6,398 bases of DNA from Actinomycetes bacterium (GTDB lineage: Bacteria > Actinomycetota > Actinomycetes > Actinomycetales > Cellulomonadaceae), in the NCBI GenBank assembly GCA_023390875.1, contig JAEWCA010000321.1, forward strand, positions 1 through 6,398, in the 5' to 3' direction. How positions within the stretch are numbered: position 1 is the stretch's first letter; every line of letters begins with the position of its first letter. A program made the position numbers and the translations under genes. Below are positions 5,470-6,398 of this stretch, in pieces. Under the pieces are notes generated by a model that was not told where the DNA came from, did not search any database, and saw only the letters and a list, made by a program, of their open reading frames with translations.

Positions 5470-5496
5470 CGGTCAGGCGCGCCGGGCCACGAGCAG
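5458..5496. terminator. Shared hairpin between the redox module and the methyltransferase gene
   Basis: There is a perfect 9-bp inverted repeat, CTGCTCGTG (5458-5466) and CACGAGCAG (5488-5496), enclosing 21 bases. The loop contains the stop of the 31-residue gene (5467-5469) and that of the opposing methyltransferase (complement of 5473-5475). The stops themselves form the small palindrome TGACGGTCA (5467-5475). The arms are coding on both sides: the last three codons of the small protein and a HisHisLeuLeu stretch of the methyltransferase. Position between convergent genes suggests a bidirectional terminator. No T-run is present. Confidence 0.5.
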
Positions 5497-6135
5497 GTGG
5501 TGCGGGTGCACCCGGCCCGCGTCGAGGCGGCGCGCGTGCACCGTCAGCCCGAGGTCGGTGAGCCAGCCCGCGGTCGTCGCCGGTGGCACGAAGTCGAACG
5601 ACGAGCCCTCGGTGATGCGCAGGACCTTCACGGAGAGCGTCTCCTGGAGCGCGTTCCAGCGGGCCTTCCACCGGGGCGTCGTGCCCATCTCCTTGACCAC
5701 GAGCACGCCGCCCGGCGCGAGCCGTGACGCTGCCTCCGTCAGGAGCCGCCGCTGCGCCGCCGCGGGCAGCAGGTACAGCACGTCGACGACGACCACCGCG
5801 TCCCACGGTCCGTCGGGCACCGCGCCGTCCGGGGCGACGTCCAGCTCGAGCCCGCGCACGCCCTGCACGGCCGCACGCCCGTGCGCGACCTTGTCGGCGT
5901 CGATGTCGACGCCGAGCACCTCGCGCCCCGGCGCGGACAGGGCGGCGTAGGCGCTGAACAGCCCGTGCCCGCAGCCGATCTCGAGGACGCGGCCGTGGGT
6001 CGGCAGCGCGACGGCGATCGCCGGGAACGGTGCGCTGAACCAGCGCACGGTGGTGTGCACGCGGACGCCGAGTGGCGCGCCGCGGAACAGGGCGAGCGCG
6101 GCGCGCCCGGGCGCATCGGGCCGTCGCGACGTCAT
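5473..6135 (-). CDS. Class I SAM-dependent methyltransferase
   Basis: This 220-residue protein has the Rossmann-type methyltransferase fold. Motif I is VLEIGCGHGLF (50-60), the acidic end of strand 2 is VDID (76-79, probably D77 binding the ribose of SAM), motif IV is DAVVVVDVLYLLP (112-124), and LAPGGVLVVKE (139-149) is the post-motif strand. The N-terminal ~45 residues include a hydrophobic-aromatic region (VRWFSAPFPAI) that may touch a lipid or the membrane. The ATG at 6135 is chosen over an upstream GTG at 6261 because GGAGGA (complement of 6141-6146) lies five bases before it and the extra 42 residues would be Arg/Pro-rich junk inside the neighbouring gene. The start overlaps the stop of the deacetylase-like gene by four bases (ATGA), so the two are translationally coupled. 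The acceptor substrate is unknown; the neighbour hints at a carbohydrate or glycolipid. Membership of the broad fold family is sure, the reaction is not. Confidence 0.88.
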   Translation of the reverse strand: MTSRRPDAPGRAALALFRGAPLGVRVHTTVRWFSAPFPAIAVALPTHGRVLEIGCGHGLFSAYAALSAPGREVLGVDIDADKVAHGRAAVQGVRGLELDVAPDGAVPDGPWDAVVVVDVLYLLPAAAQRRLLTEAASRLAPGGVLVVKEMGTTPRWKARWNALQETLSVKVLRITEGSSFDFVPPATTAGWLTDLGLTVHARRLDAGRVHPHHLLVARRA

Positions 6136-6398
6136 GGCGTTCCTCCGTGCGTGGGCACCAGGTCCGCGAAGCCGCCGAGGCGGTAGCCCGCGGCCTCGAT
6201 GCGGCGGCGGACGGCCGGGTCGGTCAGCATCGCGAGCTCGTCCGCCCACCGGTACGACCACGCGAACCGGCCGAGGTCGGGGTCGTCCGGCACCGACGGG
6301 TGCGCGTTGATCTCGACGGTCGGCGCGGCGCGGCGGGCGACGGCGTCGAGCGTCCGGCCGAACCGTGCCACGTCGAGCGCGCCCGCCTCGTCCAGGCC
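6132..6398 (-). CDS. C-terminal part of a ChbG/HpnK (YdjC)-like deacetylase (partial)
   Basis: The gene enters from the right edge and 88 residues are visible, ending in PTHGGTP. The segment TVEINAHPSVPDDPDLGRF resembles the late conserved region of the YdjC family, where a Glu and a His-Pro pair follow a strand. RWADELAMLTDPAVRRRIEAAGYRLGGF matches the family's closing helix-strand (R..EL..LtdP.vr..l...g..l). These are metal-dependent carbohydrate N-deacetylases (ChbG on chitooligosaccharides, HpnK in hopanoid side-chain maturation). The metal-binding Asp/His residues of the N-terminal half are outside the window, so activity cannot be judged. The frame is open to the edge, so a GTG at 6371 is internal rather than a start. 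The stop overlaps the methyltransferase ATG, making the pair an operon. Family assignment is from recalled motif shape, so moderate confidence. Confidence 0.68.
   Translation of the reverse strand, partial: GLDEAGALDVARFGRTLDAVARRAAPTVEINAHPSVPDDPDLGRFAWSYRWADELAMLTDPAVRRRIEAAGYRLGGFADLVPTHGGTP

Noticed and set aside
4169..5806. A 545-codon minus-strand frame rich in Arg, His and Ala
   Set aside because: It is antisense to three supported genes and lacks any recognisable motif or ribosome site.
6136..6261. N-terminal extension of the methyltransferase to an upstream GTG
   Set aside because: It would lie wholly inside the deacetylase-like gene and add 42 Arg/Pro-rich residues. The ATG at 6135 has GGAGGA at ideal spacing and the usual ATGA overlap.
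6132..6371. A complete 79-residue small protein starting at GTG 6371
   Set aside because: The frame continues open to the window edge and the visible sequence resembles the C-terminus of the YdjC family, so it is the end of a larger gene.

Overview
The window is a very GC-rich stretch (roughly three quarters G+C by eye) whose codons almost all end in G or C. Genes are tightly packed, GTG starts are frequent and neighbouring genes overlap by four bases. Together with a C50-carotenoid gene set, this points to a high-GC actinobacterium, probably of the Micrococcales (Cellulomonas-like). That placement is inferred from style and gene content, not from a marker gene.

Left part, 1-3203, plus strand: the 3' portion of a carotenoid operon. 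It runs from the last 22 codons of what is probably phytoene synthase (crtB), through phytoene desaturase (crtI) and two half-size lycopene cyclase subunits (crtYe and crtYf, 108 aa each), to a UbiA-type lycopene elongase (crtEb). The order B-I-Ye-Yf-Eb is that of the Corynebacterium decaprenoxanthin cluster. All four junctions are 4-base GTGA or ATGA overlaps. The predicted route is GGPP to phytoene to lycopene, then addition of two C5 units and ring closure, giving a C50 carotenoid such as decaprenoxanthin or sarcinaxanthin. The sequence does not tell which ring type is made.

Middle, 3199-4297: a membrane PAP2/Aur1-like phosphatase or phosphotransferase on the minus strand, convergent with crtEb. 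The two genes share a hairpin whose arms contain both stop codons. Upstream of it lies a 266-base divergent intergenic region, the only sizeable non-coding stretch. It holds overlapping inverted repeats and a weak promoter candidate.

Right-centre, 4298-5469, plus strand: a compact redox module. A five-helix DUF6529-type membrane protein with histidines suited to heme binding is followed by a membrane-anchored, bc-type Rieske 2Fe-2S protein. A 31-residue single-helix protein is then translationally coupled to the Rieske gene. The arrangement resembles a minimal quinol- or cytochrome-linked electron-transfer complex and is the most interesting part of the window.

Right end, 5473-6398, minus strand: a class I SAM-dependent methyltransferase, preceded by the 3' end of a ChbG/HpnK (YdjC)-like deacetylase with a 4-base overlap. 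It converges on the redox module across a second shared hairpin. No RNA genes, insertion sequences, CRISPR arrays or frameshifted genes were seen, and no gene-free stretch exceeds 300 bases.
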